From: Pyropia yezoensis
Taxonomy: Eukaryota > Rhodophyta > Bangiophyceae > Bangiales > Bangiaceae
Direction: 5' to 3'
Assembly: GCA_009829735.1 (NCBI GenBank)
Contig: CM020619.1
Location: forward strand, 13,135,777 to 13,199,776
Length of the DNA stretch: 64,000 nucleotides
A program made the translations under genes and the position numbers. Positions 56,319 to 64,000 of this stretch are shown here, piece after piece. The notes beneath the pieces are model-generated. The model searched no databases and was not told the origin of the DNA. It saw only the letters and a program-made list of their open reading frames with translations. Every line of letters begins with the position of its first letter. Position 1 is the first letter of the stretch.

Positions 56319-58265
56319 ATGGCTAGTTCGGACCCCCCGTCGTCCGGGGAGTACACGGGTGACGCACGTACTTCAGTGCCTTTGAATACTGGTGAGACAC
56401 AGGTGGGTTTACCTGGGGTCGCAGAGGGACTAGAGGTCCCTCAAGCCAGCAGGACTGGAAGTACGGGCGGGCAACAGGCCACCCCGACTCAGTCGGGAGT
56501 TCACTCGGGTGACACTTCTGATGTGGGTGGGCCGAAGTCTGGCCACCGTGTGGTATACTCAACGGGAACGTCCCAAGGGGTTAGGACTGTCCCCGCGGGT
56601 TCCACTCGGGTTGGAGCCAACTTTGGCTTGGAGTCGTCGCCAACTAGGCTTTCGGAGGACGGTGGACCTCCGTTGGTCGGCGATGGGCTCGCGCCCATGC
56701 CCCCGGTTGAGACCCCTGAGGAATGTGGTTACCCCTCAGGTGGACTCCCGGAGGCGGACCGAGACTCAACTGGAGTCGTCAATCCACTCCTCGCGGAAAC
56801 TGTCCGTCGGGAGGCGACCAATGTGTTGCGGCAGACTTTGCCGGACCTGGTGGTCACGATGACGAGTACTATTCTGAATCAGATTGTTGCGAGTTTGCCA
56901 GATGGCCTTAGGGTCCAAACCGGATTGCGGCTTTCGAGCCCGCAGGCGCAGGGGGAATCCCCCCTTACGCCTATCTCTGGTCGCCCCGAACTGGGGGCGA
57001 CACCTGTGACTCCCAGCGTGGGAGCCGCACCATTCTCGGTGGGGCGTACGCCCTTCACGGGGGAGTTCCCCCCGGAAACGCCGGCGGCTACACCAAGCGC
57101 GCCGCGCCGGACTACAGGCACTGAGCGTGAACTTACCCCAGTGCCACAGCGGCTGTTCCCTCAACGTGAGGTGCCGCTCAAGATCCAGGTAGCCAACCCG
57201 GTCTACCAGAGGATCTTTGACTGTGAGACCTACGCCCTCCACAACAAGTCGGTGGCGTATGGTCCTGACCAGGCCCGAGCCATGGGCCGTGCCAAGAAGA
57301 ATGCACTTCATTCTTTTGGGCACAAAGCGGAGTGGGACGGAACTCCCCCCCTCCGTGTCTTTGAGTTCCTACGTCGTTTCACAAAAGCCTGTGACGACAA
57401 TGCCATAAGTGAAGGCATGGCTTTTTACATGCTACAGGAGTTTACGAAGGGCGACCTACGGACAGAACTTATGTCCGTAATGCCCAGCTCCTCAAGTGGA
57501 GGCGCTGGGGATGTGACGTCCTATTTGGAGCTCGTCAACTGGTTGTTGAGAGCCATGGTTGATGAGGCAGCGTTGGCTTCTCAAGTCGAGGAGTTTACGC
57601 AAGCCCATCAGGAAGAGGTGGAGGACGAGTTGTCCTTTGCGGAGCGAGTCCGTAAGCTCAACAATTTTTGTGGGTTTCTTCATCCACAAGCTGTGGTGAA
57701 GAGTCGGTTTGTGGAGGGACTCCATTGGTCAGTCCGGATGGAGACCCGGGAGCATAATACTGCCCGGGCGACCCTGGCCGAGTTGGCCAGGTTCGCCTAT
57801 CGCAGAGGCGAGGCCTACCGCAAGTTGCGGGAGGAACAACGCCAGGAGCGTCAGGCCGAGTTGGCCAAGGAACGGGAGGAGGCGCGCCAGGCCAGAGAGT
57901 TGAGAGAGGCACGCCGAATCCGCAAGGAGAGGGTGGTAGCTGCCGTGGGAGCTTCCCAGGGTATCCCTTCGTCTTCCCCAGTTGGGAAGACCCCTCCCGG
58001 AACGGACCATCGGTGTTGGAACTGCAACTCCGATGGTTACTGGGCACTTGATTGCCCCAAGTTGAGTAAACGCATCGAACAACTTGTTAGGAATGCGAGT
58101 AAAAAGTCGGCTACGAACGAAGTACGTTCACGCCGCGAGGGTGGGTCTCGACCGGTCGTTGCGGTCGCCACACCCTCGGCGGAGGAGGCGGACACGTCGT
58201 CCTCGGACTCGTCGTCTTCCTCCCCGCCGTCAGATTCGGACGCCAAGTCGGCGGGAAACGAATGA
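56319..58265 (+). CDS. gag polyprotein, retrotransposon 2 (648 aa)
   Basis: The ATG at 56319 (CCAACATGG) starts MASSDPPSSGEY. Residues 1-270 are Gly/Pro/Thr-rich. The capsid-like region is about 285-500 (QVANPVYQRIFDCETYALHN, RVFEFLRRFTKACDDNAISE, FAERVRKLNNFCGFLHPQAV). A charged Arg/Glu helix follows (REEQRQERQAELAKEREEAR). The zinc knuckle at residues 566-579, CWNCNSDGYWALDC, has Tyr where the CCHC motif needs His, so zinc binding is doubtful. The tail is Ser-rich, ending SAGNE. The stop TGA overlaps an ATG in the pol frame (ATGA at 58262). Confidence 0.92.
   Translation: MASSDPPSSGEYTGDARTSVPLNTGETQVGLPGVAEGLEVPQASRTGSTGGQQATPTQSGVHSGDTSDVGGPKSGHRVVYSTGTSQGVRTVPAGSTRVGANFGLESSPTRLSEDGGPPLVGDGLAPMPPVETPEECGYPSGGLPEADRDSTGVVNPLLAETVRREATNVLRQTLPDLVVTMTSTILNQIVASLPDGLRVQTGLRLSSPQAQGESPLTPISGRPELGATPVTPSVGAAPFSVGRTPFTGEFPPETPAATPSAPRRTTGTERELTPVPQRLFPQREVPLKIQVANPVYQRIFDCETYALHNKSVAYGPDQARAMGRAKKNALHSFGHKAEWDGTPPLRVFEFLRRFTKACDDNAISEGMAFYMLQEFTKGDLRTELMSVMPSSSSGGAGDVTSYLELVNWLLRAMVDEAALASQVEEFTQAHQEEVEDELSFAERVRKLNNFCGFLHPQAVVKSRFVEGLHWSVRMETREHNTARATLAELARFAYRRGEAYRKLREEQRQERQAELAKEREEARQARELREARRIRKERVVAAVGASQGIPSSSPVGKTPPGTDHRCWNCNSDGYWALDCPKLSKRIEQLVRNASKKSATNEVRSRREGGSRPVVAVATPSAEEADTSSSDSSSSSPPSDSDAKSAGNE
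58253..58259 (+). promoter_or_regulatory. -1 frameshift slippery site GGGAAAC
   Basis: In gag phase GC[G GGA AAC]. Six nt downstream CCGTTG (58266-58271) can pair with CAACGG (58293-58298), a stem at the spacing typical of frameshift stimulators. The pol frame is -1 and open through this point. Confidence 0.8.
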
Positions 58266-59914
58266 CCGTTGGGGCTGGTCGTCCGAAGCTCACAACGGCA
58301 GCCTCGGCCAAGTGGGCCAGGAGGACGAACCAACCGTGCCGGATACTGCGGCGACCTAAGGGAGTCCGCCCACCTCGGGTAGGACTCCCCAAGAACGTAA
58401 ACCCACGTCGGGTCATCGCGGTGCTGACGGGTGAGAACTTCCAGGTGGCTGGACGGGCGCAACTTGCCCCCGGCCGTGCATGCTGTACTCGTATCGTACT
58501 TGATACCGGGTCAGGAGCCTCCTTGATACGCAAGTCGCTATTACCAAAGGAGGTGAAGCTCCAACGCTGTAGGTCCAAAGCTGACCATATGATTGACATC
58601 AATGGTGGGGTACTTCCCATCGTTGGTGCCGTGACCCTACCAACTAGGTTGGGGACCCATGAGGTCGACGTGACCTATGGCGTAGTTGAGAATACATCGG
58701 TACCCCTGCTTCTGGGTACCCCTTATGTTGTTACACAAGTGCCTTTGATTTGTGGCCCTGAGTACTGGGTCAAGTTGATGAATGGGGAGACTATCCCCAT
58801 CCTTGGTAAGGGAAAGTCTGTGGCTCCTGTGGCAGTCTCACAGTCGAAGCCTGTTTGTTCGGTGAGGGAAGGGTTTACTGCTACCCTGCGTTTAGCCCGC
58901 AAAGTCACGTTGCCCCCCAACTCGGTGGCGCACGTTGATGTTGTAACTGATTTTACGGGGAACGGGTTGGTGCACCCTCACCCCCGTCTTGCTCGCAAGC
59001 ACCAAGTGCATGTTGCCCTTGGCACGATGGACTCCAAAGCCGGAGTCCCGTGGAGGATCCAGGTGATGAACCTGAGCCCGACGCCCAAGTACTTCAAGTC
59101 GGGAGCCAAGTTCGGCTATATCGACCAACACGAGGGACCGGTAGTAGCGGTCACCCTCAACGCGGGCGCAAGTAGCGACCCGAAGTCCGGAAAGGAGAAG
59201 CATCAAGCCAAGTCGGCCGCCTCTCCTCGACCCCATGTGAACATGGAGGGTGTCCCCCCCAGGTTGAGGGTTCAAGTTGAACCCCTCTTGGACCAATATC
59301 ACAAGTTGTGGGATGGTCAATTGGGACTCATGAGAGCCACCCAACACCGGATCGAGTTGAAGCCCGGTGCACCTCCTATACGCCAACAACCGTATAGGGG
59401 AGGACCTCGTTCAAGGGCCCTCGTTAAGGAGCAAGTTGCTCGCATGGAGGCCCTCGATGTGATCGAGGCCAGCAACGCCGAGTGGGCGAGTCCGGTGGTT
59501 ATCGTCCCCAAAGTTGATGGGACCCCCCGGTCTTGTATCGACTACCGTAAGCTCAACGAGAGCACGGTGAAGGACAGTTATCCCCTACCTAGGATGGATG
59601 ACTGTCTGGACTCTCTGGGGGAGGCAAACGTGTTCTCTACCCTTGACTGTAACGCGGGGTACTGGCAAATTCCCATTGCCCCGGAGGAGAGGCATAAAAC
59701 TACCTTTACCTGTCACTGTGGTACCTACCAGTGCAAGCGTCTACCGTTTGGTCTGTGTAACGCGCCGGCAACTTTCCAGCGCGCTATGGACATGATTCTG
59801 GCCGGAGTACGGTGGCAGATCTGTCTTGTGTACCTAGACGAGTATCGTTGTGTTCTCCCGAAGTCCGGAGGATCACATTGGCCATCTTGGCCAGGTGTTC
59901 AAGCTACTTGCTGA
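58262..59914 (+). CDS. pol part 1: protease and first half of reverse transcriptase
   Basis: Entered by -1 frameshifting, or possibly by reinitiation at the ATG overlapping the gag stop. Retropepsin motif VLDTGSGASLIRKS (about residue 80) with LLLGTPYVV later. Reverse transcriptase motifs WASPVVIVPKVDGTPRSCIDY, LDCNAGYWQIP, LPFGLCNAPATFQRA, then YLDE where YLDD is expected (59831-59842). From there the frame is wrong: one extra base at about 59842 (G) moves the true frame to the next ORF. Unlike element 1, no stop separates protease from reverse transcriptase. Confidence 0.88.
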   Translation: MTVGAGRPKLTTAASAKWARRTNQPCRILRRPKGVRPPRVGLPKNVNPRRVIAVLTGENFQVAGRAQLAPGRACCTRIVLDTGSGASLIRKSLLPKEVKLQRCRSKADHMIDINGGVLPIVGAVTLPTRLGTHEVDVTYGVVENTSVPLLLGTPYVVTQVPLICGPEYWVKLMNGETIPILGKGKSVAPVAVSQSKPVCSVREGFTATLRLARKVTLPPNSVAHVDVVTDFTGNGLVHPHPRLARKHQVHVALGTMDSKAGVPWRIQVMNLSPTPKYFKSGAKFGYIDQHEGPVVAVTLNAGASSDPKSGKEKHQAKSAASPRPHVNMEGVPPRLRVQVEPLLDQYHKLWDGQLGLMRATQHRIELKPGAPPIRQQPYRGGPRSRALVKEQVARMEALDVIEASNAEWASPVVIVPKVDGTPRSCIDYRKLNESTVKDSYPLPRMDDCLDSLGEANVFSTLDCNAGYWQIPIAPEERHKTTFTCHCGTYQCKRLPFGLCNAPATFQRAMDMILAGVRWQICLVYLDEYRCVLPKSGGSHWPSWPGVQATC

Positions 59915-62246
59915 CGCCGGTGTGTCACTGAAGGCGAGTAAGTGCCACCTCTTTACTCAAGAGGTGGAGTACTTGGGACGTGTTGTCCATCCGGGGCGTC
60001 TCAGTGTTAACGAGAAGAACTTGAGGGCCATTCGCAAGGCGCAGTACCCCCGGACCCAGATCCAGATGACGAGCTTCCTCGGGATGTGTAACGTGTACCG
60101 ACGTTTCACCAAGGGCTTCGCCAAGGTGGCGAAGCCGTTGAATGAGCTAGTGAGCTCAACGCTACCGAAGAACCTGCCTCCCCCAAGTCGGGTGGAGCAG
60201 GAATCCTTTCAGACTCTTCGGGACCTTCTGCTGAAGCCCCCCATCTTGGCTATTCCCAGGTTGGGAGGCCACTACATCCTGGATGTGGACGCTAGCTACG
60301 ACCAACTTGGTTGTGTGTTGCTTCAGCAGCAGCCGGACAAGGAGTACTTGCCGGTGGGATACTTCAGTAAAGGGCTGAACTCGGCCGAGAAGAACTACGG
60401 AGTCACCGAGTTGGAAGGACTCGCAGTGGTGTGGGCGGTGACGTCACTTCGTCACTACCTGGAGGGTGAGAAGTTCCTCATCCGCTGTGACCACCGCGCG
60501 TTGCAGTTCATCTTTAAGACGGACTGTACGAACACTCGTCTCAACCGGTGGAGGGTGCGACTGGCACCTTTCAACTTTGACATTGAATACCGGCCTGGCA
60601 GGCAACATGCCCTTGCCGACGGCCTCTCTCGGGTACCTACCGAGGGGCTGGACATTAACCCAGTCGATGAGGACATCCCCATCGTGGGGGTAGTCACGCG
60701 CTCGGGTCAGGCGTTGAACCCCGAGGCGCCAGGGAACAAGAAGTACTTGCCCCTGTCCCTGGACGAGGTGGTGAAGGCCCAGGCCGAGGATCCCTTCTGC
60801 AAGTCGCAGAGGGATATACTGGATACAGTGGTAGAGACGCGTTTCTTTCTGGGAGACGATGGCCTCCTCATGAGGAGGGGGGTATTCCAGGGGACCGAAC
60901 AACTTGTCGTCCCCGCATCCCTCAAGGACAGTATCCTTGAGAGGGAGCACAACGCTCCCACGGGTGGACACCTGGGGTCTAGTAAACTGTACCAGACCCT
61001 GAGGACCAGGTACTACTGGCCGTCCATGGTGGTGGACATCTACAGTTGGGTGGCTGCCTGCACAAGTTGTGCACAGAATCGTCTGATGGAACGGCGGCCT
61101 ACTACGGCTATGCTATTGTTCCCGGCCAAGGAGCCCTTCGCCGCGTTGGCGATGGACATCCTTGGGCCACTGCCCGTGACCGAGGAGGGCAACCAGTACC
61201 TCCTGGTCATCTGTGACCGCTTCACGAAACTTACGCGAGCGATCCCACTGGCAGAGATCACGGCCATGTCGGTCGTGTCAGCCTTCCTAGATCACTGGGT
61301 TGCCGCGTATGGCATCCCAGATAGTACACTATCGGACAATGGACCGCAATTTGCGTCTGTACTGTTTCAGGGAGTGCTGGATATGTTGGGGGTTAAGGCA
61401 AACTATGCCACCCCCTACCACCCACAAACTAATGGGCAGGTGGAGCGCTTCAACAAAACTATTGTTAGGCAGCTGCGCCACTATGTGAGTGAGCACGTGA
61501 AGACGTGGGACCAATACGTTTCTATCCTTACTACTGCCTACAATTCGCAGGTTCACTCATCTACAGGGGAAGTACCCCTCGCTTTTGTGACCCCCCGTCG
61601 CGTGCGGTCTATTGCCGTGCGGCGGTCGCTCCCAACTAGGGAGGATGGTGGCAGTACGCCTACTCCTACTGAGAGTAAGGCGGAGTTCGCCGCTAGGCTT
61701 GAAAACCTCATCCCTAAAGTCAGGGCTGAGATGGACAAAGCACAAAAGCGCTACAAGCGTACCTTTGACAAAAAGGTGCGCAATGCTAAACATGTCCCCG
61801 AGCAGGGTGACTGGGTGCTGGTACACTCGCACACCCCAACTGGGGGTAAGCTGGTATTCCAGACGAAGGGACCGTACCAGGTCCTTCGTACTGATGGGCG
61901 GCGCTTGACCATCGAAAGTGACGATGGGGTCCGCACAGTGAACGGACAGGACGTGGTCAAAGTTGCACCACCGCCAGCAGGCGACCCAGCTTGGGCGCGT
62001 GCTTTGGAAGCGTGGCGCCTCCCCTCACTGCCTGCGGCCAAACAGGGCCCGCAGGAGTACGTGTTCGATAAGTTCATCGACCACGGATGGGATGAAGACA
62101 CTGACCGCCTCATGTTGAGGGTGCGTTGGTTTCGCTACAAAGCCAAGGATGATACGTGGGAGTATGTGGAGGACCTTCCCGCTGAGAAGGTCCGGGCGTA
62201 CTGTGCCCGGAATGAGATAGACCCTAACAGCCCTCCCTCAACGTGA
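59850..62246 (+). CDS. pol part 2: rest of reverse transcriptase, RNase H, integrase, chromodomain
   Basis: Continues in the frame +1 to part 1. Contains VEYLGRVVHPG and MTSFLGMCNVYRRF (end of reverse transcriptase); RNase H with ILDVDASYDQLG (about residue 146) and IRCDHRALQF; integrase zinc finger (EREHNAPTGGHLG, CTSCAQNR, about 364-410) and D, D, E core (AMDILGPLP, LSDNGPQF, NGQVERFN, about 435-532). The C-terminal chromodomain is about 735-780 (YVFDKFIDHGWDEDTD, LRVRWFRYKAKDDTWEYVED). The region before 59850 back to 59843 is open too. As assembled the element cannot make an intact reverse transcriptase. Confidence 0.93.
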   Translation: MFSRSPEDHIGHLGQVFKLLADAGVSLKASKCHLFTQEVEYLGRVVHPGRLSVNEKNLRAIRKAQYPRTQIQMTSFLGMCNVYRRFTKGFAKVAKPLNELVSSTLPKNLPPPSRVEQESFQTLRDLLLKPPILAIPRLGGHYILDVDASYDQLGCVLLQQQPDKEYLPVGYFSKGLNSAEKNYGVTELEGLAVVWAVTSLRHYLEGEKFLIRCDHRALQFIFKTDCTNTRLNRWRVRLAPFNFDIEYRPGRQHALADGLSRVPTEGLDINPVDEDIPIVGVVTRSGQALNPEAPGNKKYLPLSLDEVVKAQAEDPFCKSQRDILDTVVETRFFLGDDGLLMRRGVFQGTEQLVVPASLKDSILEREHNAPTGGHLGSSKLYQTLRTRYYWPSMVVDIYSWVAACTSCAQNRLMERRPTTAMLLFPAKEPFAALAMDILGPLPVTEEGNQYLLVICDRFTKLTRAIPLAEITAMSVVSAFLDHWVAAYGIPDSTLSDNGPQFASVLFQGVLDMLGVKANYATPYHPQTNGQVERFNKTIVRQLRHYVSEHVKTWDQYVSILTTAYNSQVHSSTGEVPLAFVTPRRVRSIAVRRSLPTREDGGSTPTPTESKAEFAARLENLIPKVRAEMDKAQKRYKRTFDKKVRNAKHVPEQGDWVLVHSHTPTGGKLVFQTKGPYQVLRTDGRRLTIESDDGVRTVNGQDVVKVAPPPAGDPAWARALEAWRLPSLPAAKQGPQEYVFDKFIDHGWDEDTDRLMLRVRWFRYKAKDDTWEYVEDLPAEKVRAYCARNEIDPNSPPST

Positions 62247-62357
62247 GGGAAGGCCGAGCAACAGTGCCAAGAGAGTGCTTCAAGTCGAAGTGGTACGCAG
62301 AGTGGCTTTTAACTACAGCCCTAACCCTCACACTCTCACAACAAAGGCAGCTGCCAA

Positions 62358-64000
62358 CTAGGCACGCATGCTAGACTCTCCCACTCCACGGCCCTCGCCC
62401 TCACGTGGAGGCGAGCGGCGAGACCCACGCCGATAACGGTCTCCACTCGTTGGAGGGGGCGGCGGCTCCAAGTCGGAACCGTCGCGCCCCTCACGGTCGC
62501 GCAAGTGGCGCCGACCGTGGCCACTCTTCTGCCTGGTCTTGCGCGCAAGTTTGCGACGCAGACGCTGGACAGACTCCGTCTCCGACGGGGTAGAGGACTC
62601 CGAAACGGAGTAAGACAACTCGTCTTCCGATACGGAAGGAGAGCGCCGCGAGTGTCGGCGACGACGGCGAGGAGGCGAGTATGCCCGGCTCGCGCGACGT
62701 TTGCCACGCCCAAGTGGGGATGGCTGGGGCATAATATCCCCAATGCGAGCCAACTCGGCTGTCATAAACTCCGCCACCGACTCGCAGCTCGCGGTCGCCA
62801 CTGCAGTACGAACGCGCTTCTCAAGTTGAGGAGTCTCGGAACTCTGTAGGGTTCCGGTCGACGCGGCCAACCAGGAAATGGTGCGCACCAACGTGGTGAT
62901 CATCATCTCTGAGGTTAGAGGCGTGGGCGGCAACACCAACTTGGGGTATACCGTCAGGAGGGTGGCCCCCAAGTTGGGGGACACCGGGGTGGAAGACTCC
63001 ACGGCCACGCTGATCGGGATGTTCCCGTGAGGTTGGAAAGGAACAGGAGGAAGCGGAGGGGCCCGCCGAGGTGGCGGTACCCGGGTGTAACTGCGACCCC
63101 GACTTGGGGCCCCCGCAGTGGGTTGAGTCATATGGTCATCATAGGACGGCACGGCCATAACTATGGGCTTGTCCGGGGGTGGCGCAGTGTGGCGATCCAC
63201 CCCCGGGGCATACGGGTAGTCCCCGATGCCCAACCCCTCTCGTAGGACCACACGGCCGTCGTGAAGTTCACGAGCGACCCACACGAACTGGCGAAGTGCG
63301 CCATCGTCCTTGGGCCCACGAGTGGGGCGGCGCAACTTGTGCTCAATGCTCTCCCACTCGATAAACTTATGGAGCCGGAGCATCTCCTCAAGTAGAGTGA
63401 GTTGTCCTGATGAGCACCCCTCAGCAACTAGCTGAGGGGTGAGCTGTTCCAAACCTTGGAGGAGCCGGAGGGGGAGATGCCAGAGCATCCCCCGCCGCTG
63501 AACACAGGACACCCAGGTCGACATGACCTCGAGGAGCCACTGGGTGGCCAACATGGCCCACACCAGGTGATCAGGGGCAGCCGTCAACATGACGGAGCCG
63601 AAGTGGTCAAGCAACCGTGGCAACAACGCCGGGAACCCGTAGGGAACCTCAACTTGAGGCCACCACTCGGGCTTCTTCGGATAGTACTGCTCCTTACTGG
63701 CAGCAGACTGTTGAGGAAACTCAAGTTGAGCCGAGGTCACCAAGTAGGGACCTCGCCGGAAGTCTTTCTCCATCCGCACATCAAAGTGATGAGTGTGTGG
63801 ATCGGCCTCGTGGAGGTACGGTGGGCGAGTTGCCACAGCGTCCCACGTGAAGGTCGGCAAGTCGCCGGGACGCGGGATAGTTCCCCCGCGGTCCACCATG
63901 GCCTTGGCACGCTGAACGTCCTCAACCTCCTCATCGTCCAGGAAGGCAAACTGGTCCGTCCTGAAGCCGGCAGGGAACCCGACCCTACGGGGATTCTTCT
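62358..64000 (-). CDS. antisense ORF protein of retrotransposon 2 (N-terminus outside window)
   Basis: Open on the minus strand to the window edge, past an internal Met at 63899; the residues before it (FRTDQFAFLDDEEVEDVQRA) look coding, so the start is further right. Blocks matching the antisense protein of element 1 in order: PPYL, WWPQVEVPYGFPALLPRLLD then HFGSVML, WVSCVQRRGMLWHLPLRLLQ, EEMLRLHKFIEWESI. The C-terminal third is basic Arg/Ser-rich (PPRRRRRHSRRSPSVSEDEL), unlike element 1. Ends 111 bp from the end of pol, convergent. Function unknown. Confidence 0.7.
   Translation of the reverse strand, partial: KNPRRVGFPAGFRTDQFAFLDDEEVEDVQRAKAMVDRGGTIPRPGDLPTFTWDAVATRPPYLHEADPHTHHFDVRMEKDFRRGPYLVTSAQLEFPQQSAASKEQYYPKKPEWWPQVEVPYGFPALLPRLLDHFGSVMLTAAPDHLVWAMLATQWLLEVMSTWVSCVQRRGMLWHLPLRLLQGLEQLTPQLVAEGCSSGQLTLLEEMLRLHKFIEWESIEHKLRRPTRGPKDDGALRQFVWVARELHDGRVVLREGLGIGDYPYAPGVDRHTAPPPDKPIVMAVPSYDDHMTQPTAGAPSRGRSYTRVPPPRRAPPLPPVPFQPHGNIPISVAVESSTPVSPNLGATLLTVYPKLVLPPTPLTSEMMITTLVRTISWLAASTGTLQSSETPQLEKRVRTAVATASCESVAEFMTAELARIGDIMPQPSPLGRGKRRASRAYSPPRRRRRHSRRSPSVSEDELSYSVSESSTPSETESVQRLRRKLARKTRQKSGHGRRHLRDREGRDGSDLEPPPPPTSGDRYRRGSRRSPPREGEGRGVGESSMRA

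Larger units (their letters stand above)
55731..64000 (+). mobile_element. Ty3/gypsy chromovirus-type retrotransposon 2 (right end outside window)
   Basis: Same plan as retrotransposon 1: LTR, identical primer-binding site, gag, GGGAAAC slippery site, -1 pol with chromodomain, convergent antisense ORF. Protein sequences are clearly diverged from element 1, so it is another family of the same lineage. Inserted in the gene at 54108. Its 3' LTR is not in the window. Confidence 0.9.

Noticed and set aside
58266-58303. Classical H-type pseudoknot after the slippery site of retrotransposon 2
   Set aside because: The second complementary segment follows the first stem with no linking loop, which is sterically poor. 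Only the simple stem is supported.
1-64000. Prokaryotic or phage origin suggested by the bacterial-type methyltransferase and ParB-like motif
   Set aside because: Chromovirus retrotransposons, SET, Ulp1, an intron and absence of operon spacing show a eukaryotic genome. The bacterial-type domain is better explained by transfer.
1-64000. tRNA, rRNA or other structured RNA genes
   Set aside because: None recognised on either strand by cloverleaf-like boxes or known conserved segments. I could not run a covariance search.

Overview
The window is eukaryotic and very GC-rich. Evidence: two Ty3/gypsy chromovirus-type LTR retrotransposons, a pogo-like DNA transposon, SET, Ulp1 and chromodomain modules, at least one convincing GT-AG intron, and no bacterial operon or ribosome-binding-site signals. 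Most genes carry long Ala/Pro/Gly or Ser-Asp tracts, and runs of pure C or G up to about 110 nt occur throughout. A GC-rich alga is my best guess (bangiophyte red algae such as Porphyra/Pyropia would fit), but no marker gene proves it. All six frames are open over long distances because of base composition, so ORF length means nothing here. I relied on motifs, repeat boundaries and frame logic.

Layout. 1-9.4 kb is gene-poor: it holds four placements of a dispersed repeat that tends to end in poly-C, a 500-N gap, minisatellites and only weak coding candidates. 9400-11259 is a complete pogo-like transposon with 44-bp terminal inverted repeats. 11.99-18.9 kb (+) holds exons with a ParB-like domain and then a 2-oxoglutarate/Fe(II) dioxygenase-like domain. 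19.5-26.4 kb (+) is a multi-exon gene encoding a bacterial-type DNA amino-methyltransferase fused to a SET domain. A Ulp1/C48-like protease gene (-) follows, but it is split: its last 29 codons and stop are at 27819-27913 and the rest is at 43096-45567. Retrotransposon 1 (27914-43095) lies between, flanked by a GACTC target duplication. Beyond it are a divergent (+) region with a PIN/NYN-like C-terminus (46.5-50.9 kb), an unrecognised (-) gene (51.2-52.3 kb), a small inverted-repeat element, several tandem repeats, and a (+) gene (54.1-55.7 kb) truncated by retrotransposon 2, which runs off the window end.

Both retrotransposons have the same plan: LTR, primer-binding site, gag, a GGGAAAC slippery site just before the gag stop, pro-pol in the -1 frame, an integrase with a C-terminal chromodomain, and a convergent antisense ORF between pol and the 3' LTR. 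The two antisense proteins share recognisable blocks although the elements are clearly diverged. Element 1 appears about 3.87 kb too long: 28591-32460 and 32961-36823 are near-identical copies on either side of a 500-N gap, best read as an assembly duplication.

The most interesting host content is the 12-26 kb cluster. Predicted DNA/chromatin-modifying enzymes (ParB-like, 2OG dioxygenase, amino-methyltransferase plus SET) lie head-to-tail on one strand with a Ulp1-like protease converging on them. That they act as one system is inference.
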